A DNA stretch of 64,000 nucleotides from CAVQRC01 sp963715045 (GTDB lineage: Bacteria > Planctomycetota > Planctomycetia > Pirellulales > Lacipirellulaceae), in the NCBI GenBank assembly GCA_963715045.1, contig CAVQRC010000038.1:231983-295982 (forward strand). Direction: 5' to 3'. Below the pieces are notes generated by a model. The model did not search any database. It saw only the letters and a program-made list of their open reading frames with translations, and was not told the DNA's origin. Within the stretch, counting starts at the first letter, position 1. Each line of letters opens with the position of its first letter. A program made the position numbers and the translations under genes. Below, piece by piece: positions 9,902 through 20,799 of this stretch.

Positions 9902-10972
9902 TCACGATTTCAAGTGGTTGAACAACGCCTGACCAAACCGTGCCGGTTGTTCCAGGTAAGGTGTGTGGCCCACGTCGGGCAAACAGAGTTGTTTCGTACT
10001 CCCCCCCGTGCGAGTGTACTGATCGCACGCGTACGCAACCTGGGAGCGAAGTGGTTGAGGAGGAAAAACATCATCACCGGGCCATCCGTCCCGGAAGCCA
10101 AGCTTTCCCTGCACCGCGACATCGGACAGTGAGGCGTCGCACACAATCGGATCATCCGCACCATGGATCCACAGCAGCGGCGGCTTGTGGCCTGCGTTGA
10201 TCAGGCTTGGCAGCACCCATTGGTTGTACCGGGGTGAAATCGCATTGATCGGACCGTGGCTGCCCGGGGAAAAGCCGGGCCAGTGCAGCGACTCGCAAGT
10301 GTCGCCGGGAAAACGGCCCTCGCCCAGATGAACCTGCAGCATCGCGGTCAACAACGACTCCTCACGCGATGGGCAAAATGGTGGTTTCCAGTACAGCCGA
10401 TTCATCACGGCGCGAGGAGAAAACAGCTCGTCGACGATTTCCCGTTCTCCCGCGGAAATCCGTCGCACCAGTTCCGGATGAACGAGCCCGGCGCCCGAAC
10501 CAGCACCATCGGCGTGGTTCAATTCGCCCCGTTCGCCGCGGGCTCCTCCGAAACCACACGGTGGCCCCGGTGCGACGAGAGTCGCGGTGCGAATTCGCTC
10601 GGCGTGCAGGGCGATCAGAGCCCAGGCGACGCAGCCGCCCAGACTGTGCGCAATCAGGTGGAAGCGATCCCAGTGAAGCCCTTCAGCGAGCGCCACCACG
10701 TCGTCGACCCAATCGGCCACGCCTCGCGTGGCGTCGACCGTGCTGCTGCGTGGGCTCGCACCGTAGCCGCGAAGATCGACCGCGACGCCGCGATACGCGT
10801 CCGGTAAGGACAGCATGGTCTCTTCCCAGAACGTCGCCGAAGACAGATTGCCGTGAAGGAACAAAACCGGCTCGCCGTCTAAGGGGCCGCTCGTCAACAC
10901 ATGCATCTGCATGCGATTCGTCTGTTGCCAAGAAGCTTCGATGCCGGACAAGTGGCGGATCGGATCGGTCAT
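9902..10972 (-). CDS. Alpha/beta-fold hydrolase
   Basis: 356 residues with a clear catalytic triad: nucleophile Ser in AHSLGG, Asp in HGADDP and His in VGHTPYLEQP; the oxyanion HG is in LFLHGNLSS. No signal peptide. The ATG at 10972 overlaps the TGA of the upstream acyl-CoA synthetase by one base (TGATG), so translation is coupled. The long insertion between strand 6 and the Asp is a lid-type region. The context (acyl-CoA synthetase, acyl-CoA dehydrogenase) suggests hydrolysis of an ester, lactone or C-C bond to feed a carboxylic acid into the pathway; the substrate cannot be read from the sequence. Confidence 0.85.
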   Translation of the reverse strand: MTDPIRHLSGIEASWQQTNRMQMHVLTSGPLDGEPVLFLHGNLSSATFWEETMLSLPDAYRGVAVDLRGYGASPRSSTVDATRGVADWVDDVVALAEGLHWDRFHLIAHSLGGCVAWALIALHAERIRTATLVAPGPPCGFGGARGERGELNHADGAGSGAGLVHPELVRRISAGEREIVDELFSPRAVMNRLYWKPPFCPSREESLLTAMLQVHLGEGRFPGDTCESLHWPGFSPGSHGPINAISPRYNQWVLPSLINAGHKPPLLWIHGADDPIVCDASLSDVAVQGKLGFRDGWPGDDVFPPQPLRSQVAYACDQYTRTGGSTKQLCLPDVGHTPYLEQPARFGQALFNHLKS

Positions 10973-12514
10973 CAATCAGCCATTTCCATCGCCAGACTCG
11001 CCAGCTTGCGTTTGTCGATCTTGCCCGAAGCCCCGGAGGGTAACTCCTCCATGATCACGAACTTTGTCGGGCATTGGAAGCCGGCCAGATACTGCTTGCA
11101 CCAGGCTCGGAGTTCCGTCTCGCTCGTCAGGCCGGACTCGCTGAGCTTGATGAACGCACAGCCCGCTTCTCCCCACTTCGGATGCGGCATGCCAACGACC
11201 GCTGCCTGGGCGACCCCTGAGTGGTTCTGCAAAACACGCTCGATCTGGGCCGGGTAAACGTTCTCGCCGCCGCTGATAAACATGTCCTTCTTGCGACCCA
11301 CCACGAAGTAGTAGCCTTCCTCGTCCCGCGTCATCAGATCGCCCGTGGCCAGCCAACCCTGATTTAATACCCGCTCCGTGGCGGACTGGTTGTTCCAGTA
11401 GCCGGAAAATACGTGGGGTCCCCGCATCAGAAGTTCACCGACTTCACCCACGCCGGCTTCGCTGCCGTCTTCCTTCTTCAAGAACACAGACACATGGAAG
11501 TTGGGAAAACCAATCGATCCCTGCTTGCGTACCGCATCGTTGGTGGGCAGCGAAAAGCAATTGGGCCCCGCCTCGGTAAGACCGTAGCCCTGCCGCATCG
11601 GTACACCGCGGGCTCCGAAGGCCTCGATGAGCGGCAACGGACATCGCTCACCGCCAAAGATGGCGAACCGCACTGCAGAGAAATCAGCCGTTGAGAAGTT
11701 CGCCGCTTCCCACATCATCTGCAAGGTCGTGGGAACACCGAACAGGATCGTGATTCCCTCGGGCCCCAACAGCTCGTTGCATCGTGCTGCATCGAAGTGC
11801 GGCTGCAGGACCAGCCGACCGCCGACGAGAATCAGGGGCGTAAAAAGCACATGCCAACCGCCCGTGTGGTAGAGGGGCATGTTCATGAAAGTGGCGTCGG
11901 TCTCGGTCAGTTGCAGGCCCAGGATCGTATTCAAAGCGTTCCAATGGATCTGGCGAGTAGGAGATCATCGCGCCCTTGGATTTCCCCGTCGTGCCCGAGG
12001 TGTACAGAATCATCGCCGTATCAAGTTCATCTGCCTGGTACACAGCAAGCCGCGGCATACGATCCGCATTACTTGCCAGTACGTCAGCCAGGCACGGCCG
12101 CTCCGCGGTCTGGTCCGAACGGTCGATCGGACACCGACGCGGCACCGTCCTCGTCCGCAGGCAGAATTCAGCGATCTCCGCAAATTCGGTGTCGTACACC
12201 AGCACGCTCGGTGCGCAGTCTTGCAGCATCTCGTCGATCGAGGCCGCCGGAAGTCGCGTATTGAGTGGCACCAGAACCGCGCCAATCTTGCCGCACGCGA
12301 AATAGAGATCGACATGCTCGATGCGGTTGGCCGACAGACACGCCACACGGTCGCCCGGTCGGACGCCCAGGTTTCCTTGCAGGTGTCTGGCGACACGGCA
12401 TGCCCGGTTGTCCAACTCGGCGTAGCTGTAACGTTTGCCATCCGCGTCGTCGACGATGCCGACGCGATCAGGTGTGTAAAGTCGACGCCGGGACAGCCAA
12501 TCGTTAAGACTCAT
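10972..12514 (-). CDS. AMP-forming acyl-CoA synthetase (one frameshift)
   Basis: Activates a carboxylic acid to its CoA thioester through an acyl-AMP. Motifs: LYTSGTTGKSKGAM (P-loop), YGLTEAG (A5), GWLATGD (A7), GGENVYPAQIE and PSGASGKIDK with the C-terminal catalytic Lys (A10). A frameshift at about 11964 separates GAMISY from RQIHWNALNTI; one extra T explains it. About 514 residues after joining, the usual length for medium-chain or aryl acid ligases. First gene of the minus-strand cluster, coupled to the hydrolase downstream. Three copies of the 80-bp repeat lie upstream of its start. Confidence 0.88.
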
Positions 12515-12546
12515 GCGTTACTTGTGAACCCATCGTAAGGCCCTTG

Positions 12547-12609
12547 GTGAACGTATCCCACGGCCGGGAAATTCGGTCGCTGAGGGCAATTCTGGGATCG
12601 GCTCCAAGA
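12547..12609 (+). repeat. 80-bp dispersed element, copy 1 (left end missing)
   Basis: Matches the core (CCCACGGCCGGGAAATTCGG) and right end (TCTGGGATCGGCTCCAAG) of the family, but the left CCTATCCCAAAA end is absent. Confidence 0.85.
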
Positions 12610-12723
12610 GTACCGACTAGCATAACGCGAATTCAGGACGGGCTCCAAGAACCCCCCGGCCCTCTTACCCACTCTGCGGCACGCCGCACTCGCTCAGGCG
12701 CGATGCAGGGTCGAGGCCAAAAA

Positions 12724-12800
12724 CCTATTCCAAGAGCTCGGTGAACGAGTCCCAGGGCCGGGAAATTCGCTAGCTGAAACTGATTTGGAATCGGCTCCAA
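12724..12800 (+). repeat. 80-bp dispersed element, copy 2 (degenerate)
   Basis: Left end CCTATTCCAAGAGC, core GTCCCAGGGCCGGGAAATTC, right end TTGGAATCGGCTCCAA; both ends have drifted together, so TTCCAA still pairs with TTGGAA. Confidence 0.75.
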
Positions 12801-12976
12801 AGCGTCATCGCAGTCCAGAGTCGAGCGTCCGCGAGATGCATGCCGCACTCTATGAAGTCTGCCCGCGACCCGCTCGAACCGCCCAGAAAGCCGGTTGCGG
12901 GGTGAAGGTTAACGCTCTATCGGGTTCCAAGAGAGCGTCACTGCCTCAGACCTTACCCCGCAACCGATCAGTAAGT

Positions 12977-13056
12977 ACCTATCCCAAAATCACAGTGAAC
13001 GTCTCCCACGGCCGGGGAATTCGGTCGCTGCGGCCAAGTTTGGGATCGGCTCTAAG
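12977..13056 (+). repeat. 80-bp dispersed element, copy 3 (near-consensus)
   Basis: Full copy: ACCTATCCCAAAATC left end, CCCACGGCCGGGGAATTCGG core, TTTGGGATCGGCTCTAAG right end. Terminal 12-mers are inverted repeats with one or two mismatches. The rest of 12515-13269 holds only these three copies and no convincing gene. Confidence 0.93.
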
Positions 13057-13269
13057 AGTTGTCGGTTTTTGCCGAATCGGTGACAACGCGATTTACCGCA
13101 AGCTGTCATGCTATTTTCTGCGGCGATCCACAGGTTCGGTTTCCTGTTCCGCAGCCCGGTGCAGGATTGTCTCGCTCTTTGCAAGAATGAGCTTCTCCGC
13201 CACACCGTGGACCACTGCGTCGGTGTCCCAGGTTTCGCCAGATCCGACGCACTCCTTGCCAGAGCTTCG

Positions 13270-13888
13270 TCAGTCGTCTGTGACGTCCAATTGAAGGATC
13301 AGTTTCACCAATTCCGCGACCGAATCCGTGCGCGTCTTCTTGAACAGCTGATGCCGCCGTGCCTCGACAGTGCGAATGCTGATGCCCAACTGACCAGCGA
13401 TCGCCTTGTTGGTCTTGCCGTCCACCAGAAGATCGAGCACCTGTCGTTCCTTTTGCGTTAGTCGCGCGAGCCGGCGGCGGACTTCGCCCCGCCTCTCATC
13501 GATCCGCCGGACCGCCTGATCCAGCGAAACACCCTTGCGGATGGCATCCCAGAGCTCTTGCTCGCTGTGAGGTTTATCCAGTACGGTAATGGCGCCATTC
13601 TGCATCGCCCGTACGGTAAATGCCGTCTCCGGATGGGCGGTAACGAAAATGATCGGCAGGGTCATGCAATCCGAAGCAAGGGACTCTTGGAGTTCGATTC
13701 CATTCATGCCCATCAGGCGAAATTCGCTGACAATACATCCTGGCGGATTCCCCTGTTGTTCATCGAGAAATGCTTCGGCGCTGGGGTATTGCTTCGCAGG
13801 AAGCCGCATTTGCTCTGCGATGCGGGCTACGCTGACCGCGCGTCTCGGGATTCGCGTCGATGATGAAGATCGTCGGAGATTCTGACAT
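13270..13888 (-). CDS. FixJ/NarL-type response regulator with atypical receiver (one frameshift)
   Basis: About 205 residues: N-terminal receiver, then a LuxR-type HTH with LTQKERQVLDLLVDGKTNKAIAGQLGIS and TVEARRHQLFKK. In FixJ the phospho-acceptor sits in VSDIRMPGMDG; here the equivalent is VSEFRLMGMNG, so Glu replaces Asp. The N-terminal acidic pair is also reduced (FIIDANPETR). The Thr (FVTAHPE) and Lys (LDKPHS) positions are kept. Regulation by Asp phosphorylation is therefore doubtful. ATG at 13888 gives MSESPTIFIIDANPETR, and a frameshift in GCGCG near 13840 joins it to AVSVARIAEQ. Transcribed divergently from the sigma-factor/kinase pair, 146 bp away. Confidence 0.85.
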
Positions 13889-14034
13889 TCTTTGACTCCC
13901 CACCGGTTTTTCGCTGGGCAGCGTGCGTGCAACTTGGGGAAAAATGTGGCATTCTTTTAGGCGGATGTCTTAAACGCGACATTCGCGGAGCATTTGAGTC
14001 ACTGACCAGCAGAATTTTTCCCGAGCCGACTCGC

Positions 14035-14613
14035 ATGATGTCTCGTGACCGCGACATCCCTTCCCAGCTGCTTGACCGTGTGACCGGCGGTGAACCGCAC
14101 GCCGCAGAGCAGCTGATGGAGCTTGTTTACGACGAGTTTCGCGAGATGGCTGAAACTCACCTGCGGCGGGAAGCACCCGGTCATACCTTGCAGCCGACCG
14201 CTCTTGTCCATGAAGCCTTCCTCAGGCTCATCGATCAGACGCAGGTGGATTGGAAGGGCCGCACACACTTTCTGGCGATTGGCTCAAAGGCCATGCGTCG
14301 TGTCCTGGTGGATCATGCCCGGCGGCGCCGTCGCGAAAAACGCGGCGGTGGCAGGCAAAGGATTAACTTGGATGAGCAACTCATCCTGTCGCCGCGACAT
14401 GACGAAGACTTGCTGGCGGTTAACGACTTGCTGGCGGAGCTTGAAGAGCTCGACCCGCGACAGGCAAACATCGTCGAATTGCGATTTTTCGGAGGAATGA
14501 GCAGTGGCGAGGTTGCCGAACATCTGGGAGTCTCCAAGTCCACGGTTGATCGTGAGTGGAGAGTTGTGCGGGCATGGCTGCGAAAGCAATTGGCTGAAGG
14601 CGACCGGTCGTGA
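14035..14613 (+). CDS. ECF-type RNA polymerase sigma factor (planctomycete Sigma70_ECF type)
   Basis: About 192 residues from tandem ATGs at 14035/14038. Region 2 is recognisable by QPTALVHEAFLRLID and RTHFLAIGSKAMRRVLVDHARRR; region 4 by LAELEELDPRQANIVELRFFGGMSSGEVAEHLGVSKSTVDREWR. This is the subtype abundant in planctomycetes, usually encoded just before a large Ser/Thr kinase. That holds here: its TGA lies within the kinase start (14610-14613, overlap of 4 bp). It directs RNA polymerase to unknown promoters; the kinase is its likely partner. Confidence 0.93.
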   Translation: MMSRDRDIPSQLLDRVTGGEPHAAEQLMELVYDEFREMAETHLRREAPGHTLQPTALVHEAFLRLIDQTQVDWKGRTHFLAIGSKAMRRVLVDHARRRRREKRGGGRQRINLDEQLILSPRHDEDLLAVNDLLAELEELDPRQANIVELRFFGGMSSGEVAEHLGVSKSTVDREWRVVRAWLRKQLAEGDRS

Positions 14614-16923
14614 CGCCTGAACAATACGCCCGTATCAAAGAGTTGTTCGTGCAAGCGACGGGATTGCCCGAGCCCGAACGCAGAGCGTTTCTCGACCGTG
14701 AGTGCGAATCCGACGCCGATCTACGGACGGAGGTCGAGTCGCTCTTAGCTCACGACCATTCGCAAACGATCATTGGCTCGAAAGAGACCACTTTGCGAAA
14801 TCTCTCAAGTCGAACCGTCGCCATGGTGCCGCGGCATACTCTGGGACAAAGGCTGTGGAGATTTAGGGACCTCACAAAACATCTTGGCCCGCGGGGCCAT
14901 TTCGCGATTGGCGCGTTGATTTCATGCATCATCGTGGCGCTCTTGGGCTATCTCGGTAGCCGTAGCGTGCGGGGATTCCAAAGAGAGTTGAGGAGGGCGG
15001 CCCTCAATGAAATTGCCGACGGCAAAGTGCTCGCCCTGGAAATGTGGCTGGAACACGAGACATCGACAATCGAGTCGTGGGCCAGAAGCAGCAAGTTGCG
15101 AAAGCACGTTAGCGAACTTGTCGAACTTGCCAACTCAGTGAAAAACCAGCCAGGAGAGTCTGCAACGCTCACCCATTCAACAAGAGATCCGCGGAGAATT
15201 GCATGCCCTGGCGGATCGCGAAGTGCATTTCACGATTTGGGATCGCCGCCTTGCTGTCATTGCCGATACGTTTGCGGACGGCAGTCGAGTCGGCGAATCT
15301 GCTACTCCCTGGGGCGCTGGCATTCTGACATTTGTTTTCGAAGGCAACTCCCGTGTGTGTGCCTTTGATGAGCAACATGCAATAACCAGATTCGGCTCTG
15401 CGAATAAAATTGAACCTCACCTGGGTGTGGTGACGCCGATCCGCGACAGCAACGGCCAGGTCGTCGCGGCCCTCCTCGTTCATGACGACGAGTCTCGAGA
15501 AAAAGCCAGCCGGATTCTCCGCATGATTCGTCTTGGTGAATCCGGAGAAACCTATGTCTTCGCTCGAGACGGTGTGATGCTCAGCGAGAGCCGCTTCAAC
15601 GAACAGCTTCGTGAAATCGGCCTGATTTCCCGGGAACCGGACTCGTACTCGACCCGCACGGTTCGTCTGCGGGATCCCGGAGGCGACTTGACAAAAGGCT
15701 TCGTGCCTGACGAACCGTTATCAGCGAGGCCACTGACGAAGATGGCGCGTCTTTGTACCGCTGGCAACGACGGCGATGATCTGGAGGGTTATCGCGACTA
15801 CCGAGGCGTCGAAGTCATCGGTGCCTGGCGGTGGATCGACGAGCTCGAAGTGGGGCTGGCCACTGAACTGGATGTCGATGAAGCGGAGCCAGGACTGCGG
15901 ATTCTATTGTGGCTCTCGTGGCTCATTCTCGGTTTGATCGGTCTGTGCACGGGTATCGCGTTCTTATCGTATTGCTCGGTTCTGCGCTTGCGGCAGCAGA
16001 TTGGCGAGAATCGCAAGCTGGGGAATTACACGCTGGAAAAGAAGATCGGCGAGGGCGGTATGGGAGCAGTGTTCCAGGCTCGGCATGAATTGCTCAGCCG
16101 ACCGACCGCAGTCAAGCTGCTCAAACCGGAGTTCGTGGACAAGGAAAGCACGCTCCGTTTCGAGCGCGAAGCTCGCCTGGCGAGCAGTCTTGAGCATCCC
16201 AACACCGTTCGCATTTACGATTACGGAATGACGCCCGAAGGGCTGTTTTATCTTGTGATGGAGTTGCTCAACGGTGTTTCAATGGACGAGTTGGTCGAGG
16301 GAGAAAAGTCGCTTTCGTCGGAAAGGACCGTTTATCTCTTGAGACAAATTTGTGCTTCACTACGAGAAGCCCACGATGCGGGACTCGTTCACCGGGATCT
16401 CAAGCCCAGCAATATCATGGTGTGCCGCCGCGGCGGCGAATTCGACGTGGTGAAAGTGCTGGACTTTGGACTCGTCAAGCAGCTTCAGAGTTCGGCGTCG
16501 AACAAGCTCACTTCAACCGCGTTGGTGGCCGGCACTCCCCAGTACATGGCGCCCGAACGACTCCGGGATCCAGGAACCGATGATCGCCGGTCCGACATTT
16601 ATTCGATCGGCGCCGTGGGCTTCTTTCTCCTCACAGGGCGGAACCTCGTCGAAGGTGAGAGTCTGGCAGAGATCCTGTTGCAGGTGGTCGACGCTCCGCC
16701 GTGTCGGCCATCTGATTGCGTAGATACAGACATCCCGGCAGAATTGGACGAACTCATTTTTCGCTGCCTCGCCAAAGATCCGGAAGACCGCCCTGCTTCG
16801 GCTGCAGAACTTGTCGCCGCTCTGGATGGCATCGAAGTCGCCCGTTTGTGGACGCCATCCAAAGCGAAGGCTTGGTGGGATACGAAACCTGAGTACTCGC
16901 AACCGCAACCCTCGGGAATCTGA
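14610..16923 (+). CDS. Sensor Ser/Thr kinase with extracytoplasmic domain before the kinase (one frameshift)
   Basis: N-terminal MTPEQYARIKELFVQA leader of planctomycete kinases, a membrane segment at GHFAIGALISCIIVALLGYL, then about 290 extracytoplasmic residues resembling a dCache sensor (ALEMWLEHETSTIESWARS, ETYVFARDGVMLSESRFN), a second membrane segment (LLWLSWLILGLIGLCTGIA) and a C-terminal kinase domain (GEGGMGAVF, VKLL, HRDLKPSN, DFGLVK, APERL). Placing the kinase after the sensor reverses the usual planctomycete order of kinase then sensor/TPR. Frameshift near 15157: GES joins to LQRSPIQQEIRGEL. Start overlaps the sigma factor gene by 4 bp, so both are co-translated. Confidence 0.9.
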
Positions 16924-16925
16924 GT

Positions 16926-17096
16926 TTGTCCTGCTTGTTTTATATCCTGTACCCCTGTCTGCTCTACCTGGCATTGCAGTGCTTTTGTCACGGGACGCGA
17001 CTGCTCAGGAGGGGAAAGCCCCTGGCGGGAACGCTCCTGTTTCTGCTGGGTCTGATTCTCATCTGCGGACCCCTGATTGGGATGAAAGCTCTTTAG
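16926..17096 (+). CDS. Possible two-helix small membrane protein
   Basis: A 56-codon frame starting with TTG 2 bp after the kinase stop and ending TAG at 17094-17096. It encodes two hydrophobic helices (LFYILYPCLLYLALQC and LAGTLLFLLGLILICGPLIG) separated by a basic loop RLLRRGKPL. The pattern is typical of a real small inner-membrane protein, and the position suggests co-transcription with the kinase. Against it: an uncommon start codon, no clear Shine-Dalgarno and no recognised family. Confidence 0.4.
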   Translation: MSCLFYILYPCLLYLALQCFCHGTRLLRRGKPLAGTLLFLLGLILICGPLIGMKAL

Positions 17097-17224
17097 CGAG
17101 TTGCCTCGTGAATTCCGACGTAATAGACGATTGGTAGCGGACGGCGAAGGGAGCGACGAATTGCCGGGAGATCGCGGCGATTGGCGACTCTTCGTCGCTG
17201 CCGGCGGGACCCACCCGCAACGAA

Positions 17225-20200
17225 TCACTCGGAATGCGTTTTGCCCTTTCCGTCGCGTTCGTTTGCGTAGTGCGGTAAATCGCGTTGGGCTCGTTCGTCT
17301 TTAAGGAACGCCACCAGGTCGACGAATTCGGTGAGCGTCAGCTGGGATACCGTTTCGTCCGGCATCAGGCTGCGTTTGCTGGCCTGTTTGTCGTCGATCT
17401 CATCCACGTCGATGCGGTAGTCGCGCCCGTTGGCACCGCGGAGAATGAACTGCGGTGGGCCGTCGGCGATCTTGAGCCCGCCGTAGATTTGTCCGGACGT
17501 CGTCAAAACCGTCCACGTCTCGAACCCCTCCTTGATCTCACGCGAGGGATCCACGATCGACTCGACAATCTTCTCGATCGTGTGCGTCTGCCAGATCTTG
17601 TTCAGATTCGGCCCGATGACTCCTCCCACGCCCTCGATGCGATGGCAGTTAATGCACTGACTCTTCTCCGACCGCAGGAATACATCGCGTCCTCGCCGAC
17701 TGTCGCCCGTTTCAAGCACCAGTTGTTTGATGCGTTGGACTTCCGCTGGCTCCAGCGAGATCGAAAGACTGTCACGGTACATCTCCGCCAGCAGTGCCGC
17801 CACCCGGCCGGACGAATCGGTCGCCACATGACGCTGCAGGGCAGCCGCGACTTGAGGTCGAACGACAGGCGGCAATTCCCCGGACACCAGGCGGTTGCCC
17901 AACTCCACCGCTTGCCCCATGTCAGTACCCAGCACATCAATGGCGGCCCGGACGATCTCGAGGTCGTCGCGGGAAAGCAAACGCCGCGCAATCGCCATCG
18001 CCTGCGACTCGTCCACCTGTCCGACCAGCCACACGGCGTCGGCGACGAGCTCCGGCTCTGGCCACGACTCCATCTCAGCGAGTAACTCGGGAAGCACCAA
18101 TTCGACTCCCGGATCGTCGCGATCGGCATAAGGCCATTGTTCGGCCCGGAGCAGGGCGAGCGTCTTGATGATTTCGCGGCGTTCCGCGAGGGGCCGCTGC
18201 GGGTCGCGAACCGCGTCGAATAGGGGACGACTCGCGGCGATGACGCGGAGCTTGCCTGCCGCTTCAATGGCGGCCGAGCGAATTTCCGCCGCCGGCCAGT
18301 TCAAGAGCTTGACGGTGAGTTCGGTCACCTCCGGCGACTTACCTCCTCCGACCATTCCCAGCGTCTGCAATGCCGTGACCTGCAGCGACGCCGGAGCATC
18401 CGGGTTGTGCTGCAGCCAATCGGCCACGCCACGGGCTTCGATTGCGGGCCGCACGAGAATATGGCGGTAGGCACTCAACAGGCGTTCGAGCTGCGGTTCC
18501 GTATATCGCCGCGTGTCGCCGGCAAGCAATTGGTCCAGGCCACGGGCGGCCGCCGCAGTACGCAGCGCGAGAAACCATTGCGTCGCCAGCTCGCGATGGT
18601 CGCCGCTGTCTGACATCGCCATGTCGGTCAGTTGGGCAATACCCGTGTCGCCGCATCGCTCGATGCCACGAAGGATGCCGTCGAACAGAAAAACGTCGTT
18701 CCGATCGGTTGCCAGCAGTGTGTGTACCAGTGACGCCGCCACGAGTTCGCGAAGCGGACTCGATTCGGTCACTGCGGCCAGGTCACCGGCCGCCAGGGCA
18801 GCCGCCCGCCTCACAGCCGGGTGAGAATCGTGGGCGGCGACGTCCAGCAGCGAATGGGCGACGTCCGGTGTCGCGCGTGCCAACGTCATGTGATGACCGA
18901 TCGCTTCGGCGGCCAGACGGCGAAGCTCGAATTCCGGGTCGGAGAGGAGTTCCCTCGCGGATGCGATCCCCGCCGACAGTTCGAGTTGGCAGATGGCTCC
19001 CAGGGCCACGGCGCGTGCCGGCACGGGAACGGTTTGATCTCGAACAATCTGCAGGAATTGGGCCGCGTTCCGGGGCCCGCGTTCGACGAGCTCGCGTTGG
19101 GCGCGATGGCGAAGCTCGAAATCGCGGGTTGAAGCGAGCGTCCGAAATAGTTCGTCTGCGGGCTGGTCTTGCAGTTCCTTCCACGTTGTCATCGCACCGG
19201 GCTGGATCGCGGGCGAGGCTTTGGTACCGCTCCAACTGAGCCGGTAAACGCGTCCATGGACCCCGTCACCCCACGAGCGACCGGCTCCGCCACTGTTCGT
19301 CCGCCAGTCGAGAACGTAGATGGCTCCGTCGGGACCGGCGAGCGCTTGAACGGGACGAAACATGCCGTCGTCTGCTTCCATTAACGTGAACTGGCGTACG
19401 ACCCGAAACGTGCTGCCGATCCGCTCGACTTCGTACGCGCGAACGTTCATGCGATACACATCGGGGTAGATCAGCAAGCCGCGAAAGAAGTCTGGAAACG
19501 CCGTGCCCTGGTAGATGAGCAGCCCTGCCGGGTGCGCCGCGGCCCGTCTTGAGCATCGACGGCATCTTCCCCGGCCGTTCACCAAAGACGGCACCGCGGG
19601 CGAAATCGGTGCGGCAGCATTTGGCTCCCATTTCCAATCGCCAGCCGTAGTCGGCACCTTCCAGCAGGTGCATCAGGCGGACGCCCTGAAACTTCGAGCC
19701 GTCTTCTTGATCATTGTCGACGTGGAACATGTTGTACGCTTCGTCGAAGACAACATTGCGATAAGGGTTGCGAAACCCTCGGGCGAATTCCGATAGCTGC
19801 GAACCGTCTGGCCGAGAACGAAAGATGGCTCCCGTTCTCAATACAGTGGCTCGCGAACCGTCACTCCCTTCGACGATGTTGTCGTCGTCACCCGTCGTCG
19901 TGTACATCCAGTTGTCGTGGCTCAGTGTCAGACCGGAAGCCTGGTGATGATGGTATCCGCACAGTCCGCGGAGGATCTCTTCTTCTGCGAAGGACGCTGA
20001 TCCAGAATCAGCCGGGCGGCGACGAATGACGTGTCCCACCGAGGGGAAATACATCCAGCCATCGTGTTCGAGCATGCTTGAGGGCATTTCCAGGTCGTCC
20101 ATCACGAGTTCGGCACGGTCATAGACGCCGTCGTGATCCGTGTCGAACAACCGCTTGAGCTCGTCTTTGACGTTCTTGGTCTTGCGATTGACGGTCGCCG

Positions 20201-20552
20201 TGGTTCCATCCTGGTACTTCACGTCGTACGTCGTGTCGATCTGTTCGGTCGCTTCCCGCCACTCGAGAACATACAGCGAACCATCGTCGGCGAAGGTCAT
20301 TCCGACCGGATCGATCACCAGCGGATTCTCGGCCACGATCTCCACGGAGACACCGGCCGGCACCCGGAGACCAGCGAGTCGTGGATCGCCCTCGTCCACG
20401 TCTCGCATCTGGACCCAGTCAGGCGTAGGCAGAAGCGCCATTTCTTCCCGCGTGTAGTCGGCTTCGGCGGCAGGCTGGGCCTCGAGTCGACATGGCTGCA
20501 GCTTGCACGCAGTTAGAATGCAAGCCAACAAGATGAGTCTGCGAACAACCAT
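17225..20552 (-). CDS. PVC-type membrane-bound dehydrogenase: beta-propeller, HEAT repeats, C-terminal heme domain (one frameshift)
   Basis: About 1108 residues after joining. Signal peptide MVVRRLILLACILTACKL, then a glucose/sorbosone-dehydrogenase-like propeller (VEIVAENPLVIDPVGMTFADDGSLYVLEWR), then HEAT-type helical repeats (EIRSAAIEAAGKL, ELRRLAAEAIGHH), and a C-terminal cytochrome domain with a single heme site CINCH and GPNLNKIW. This is the exported dehydrogenase/heme-binding architecture (TIGR02604 plus TIGR02603) typical of planctomycetes, thought to act in periplasmic oxidation of sugars or polyols. Frameshift near 19540 between SMLKTG and AAAHPAGLLIYQG. The 490 bp upstream to 21042 hold repeat copy 4 and no other gene. 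Confidence 0.9.
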
Positions 20553-20799
20553 GAGTACACCCTCTGTGTCGTTGGTGAGTGTGTTTTGTGGCGGGGATCA
20601 GCGCCGGAGAGAATTCGCTTCGAAACCGGGCGTCGCCAGCCGTGAATTCCGCCCGATTATAGAACCCGCCTCAGGTCGGGTCATTGTGTTTTGCTGCTCC
20701 CGTTGCGACGACGCGGGTTGACGGATCGAACTTGAAGACTCAAGCGTGGATCAATGACTTCCCGAGGGCGGCCATGAAGTCCCTCTCCCGAAACGTCAT

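Noticed and set aside
12547..13056. Three close repeat copies considered as a CRISPR array.
   Set aside because: Copies differ in sequence, spacing varies from about 115 to 180 bp, and no cas gene is present; they belong to the dispersed element.
17285..19239. Long plus-strand frames opposite the PVC dehydrogenase.
   Set aside because: The minus strand encodes recognisable HEAT and heme domains; the plus frames show no family and an Arg-rich composition typical of antisense frames.
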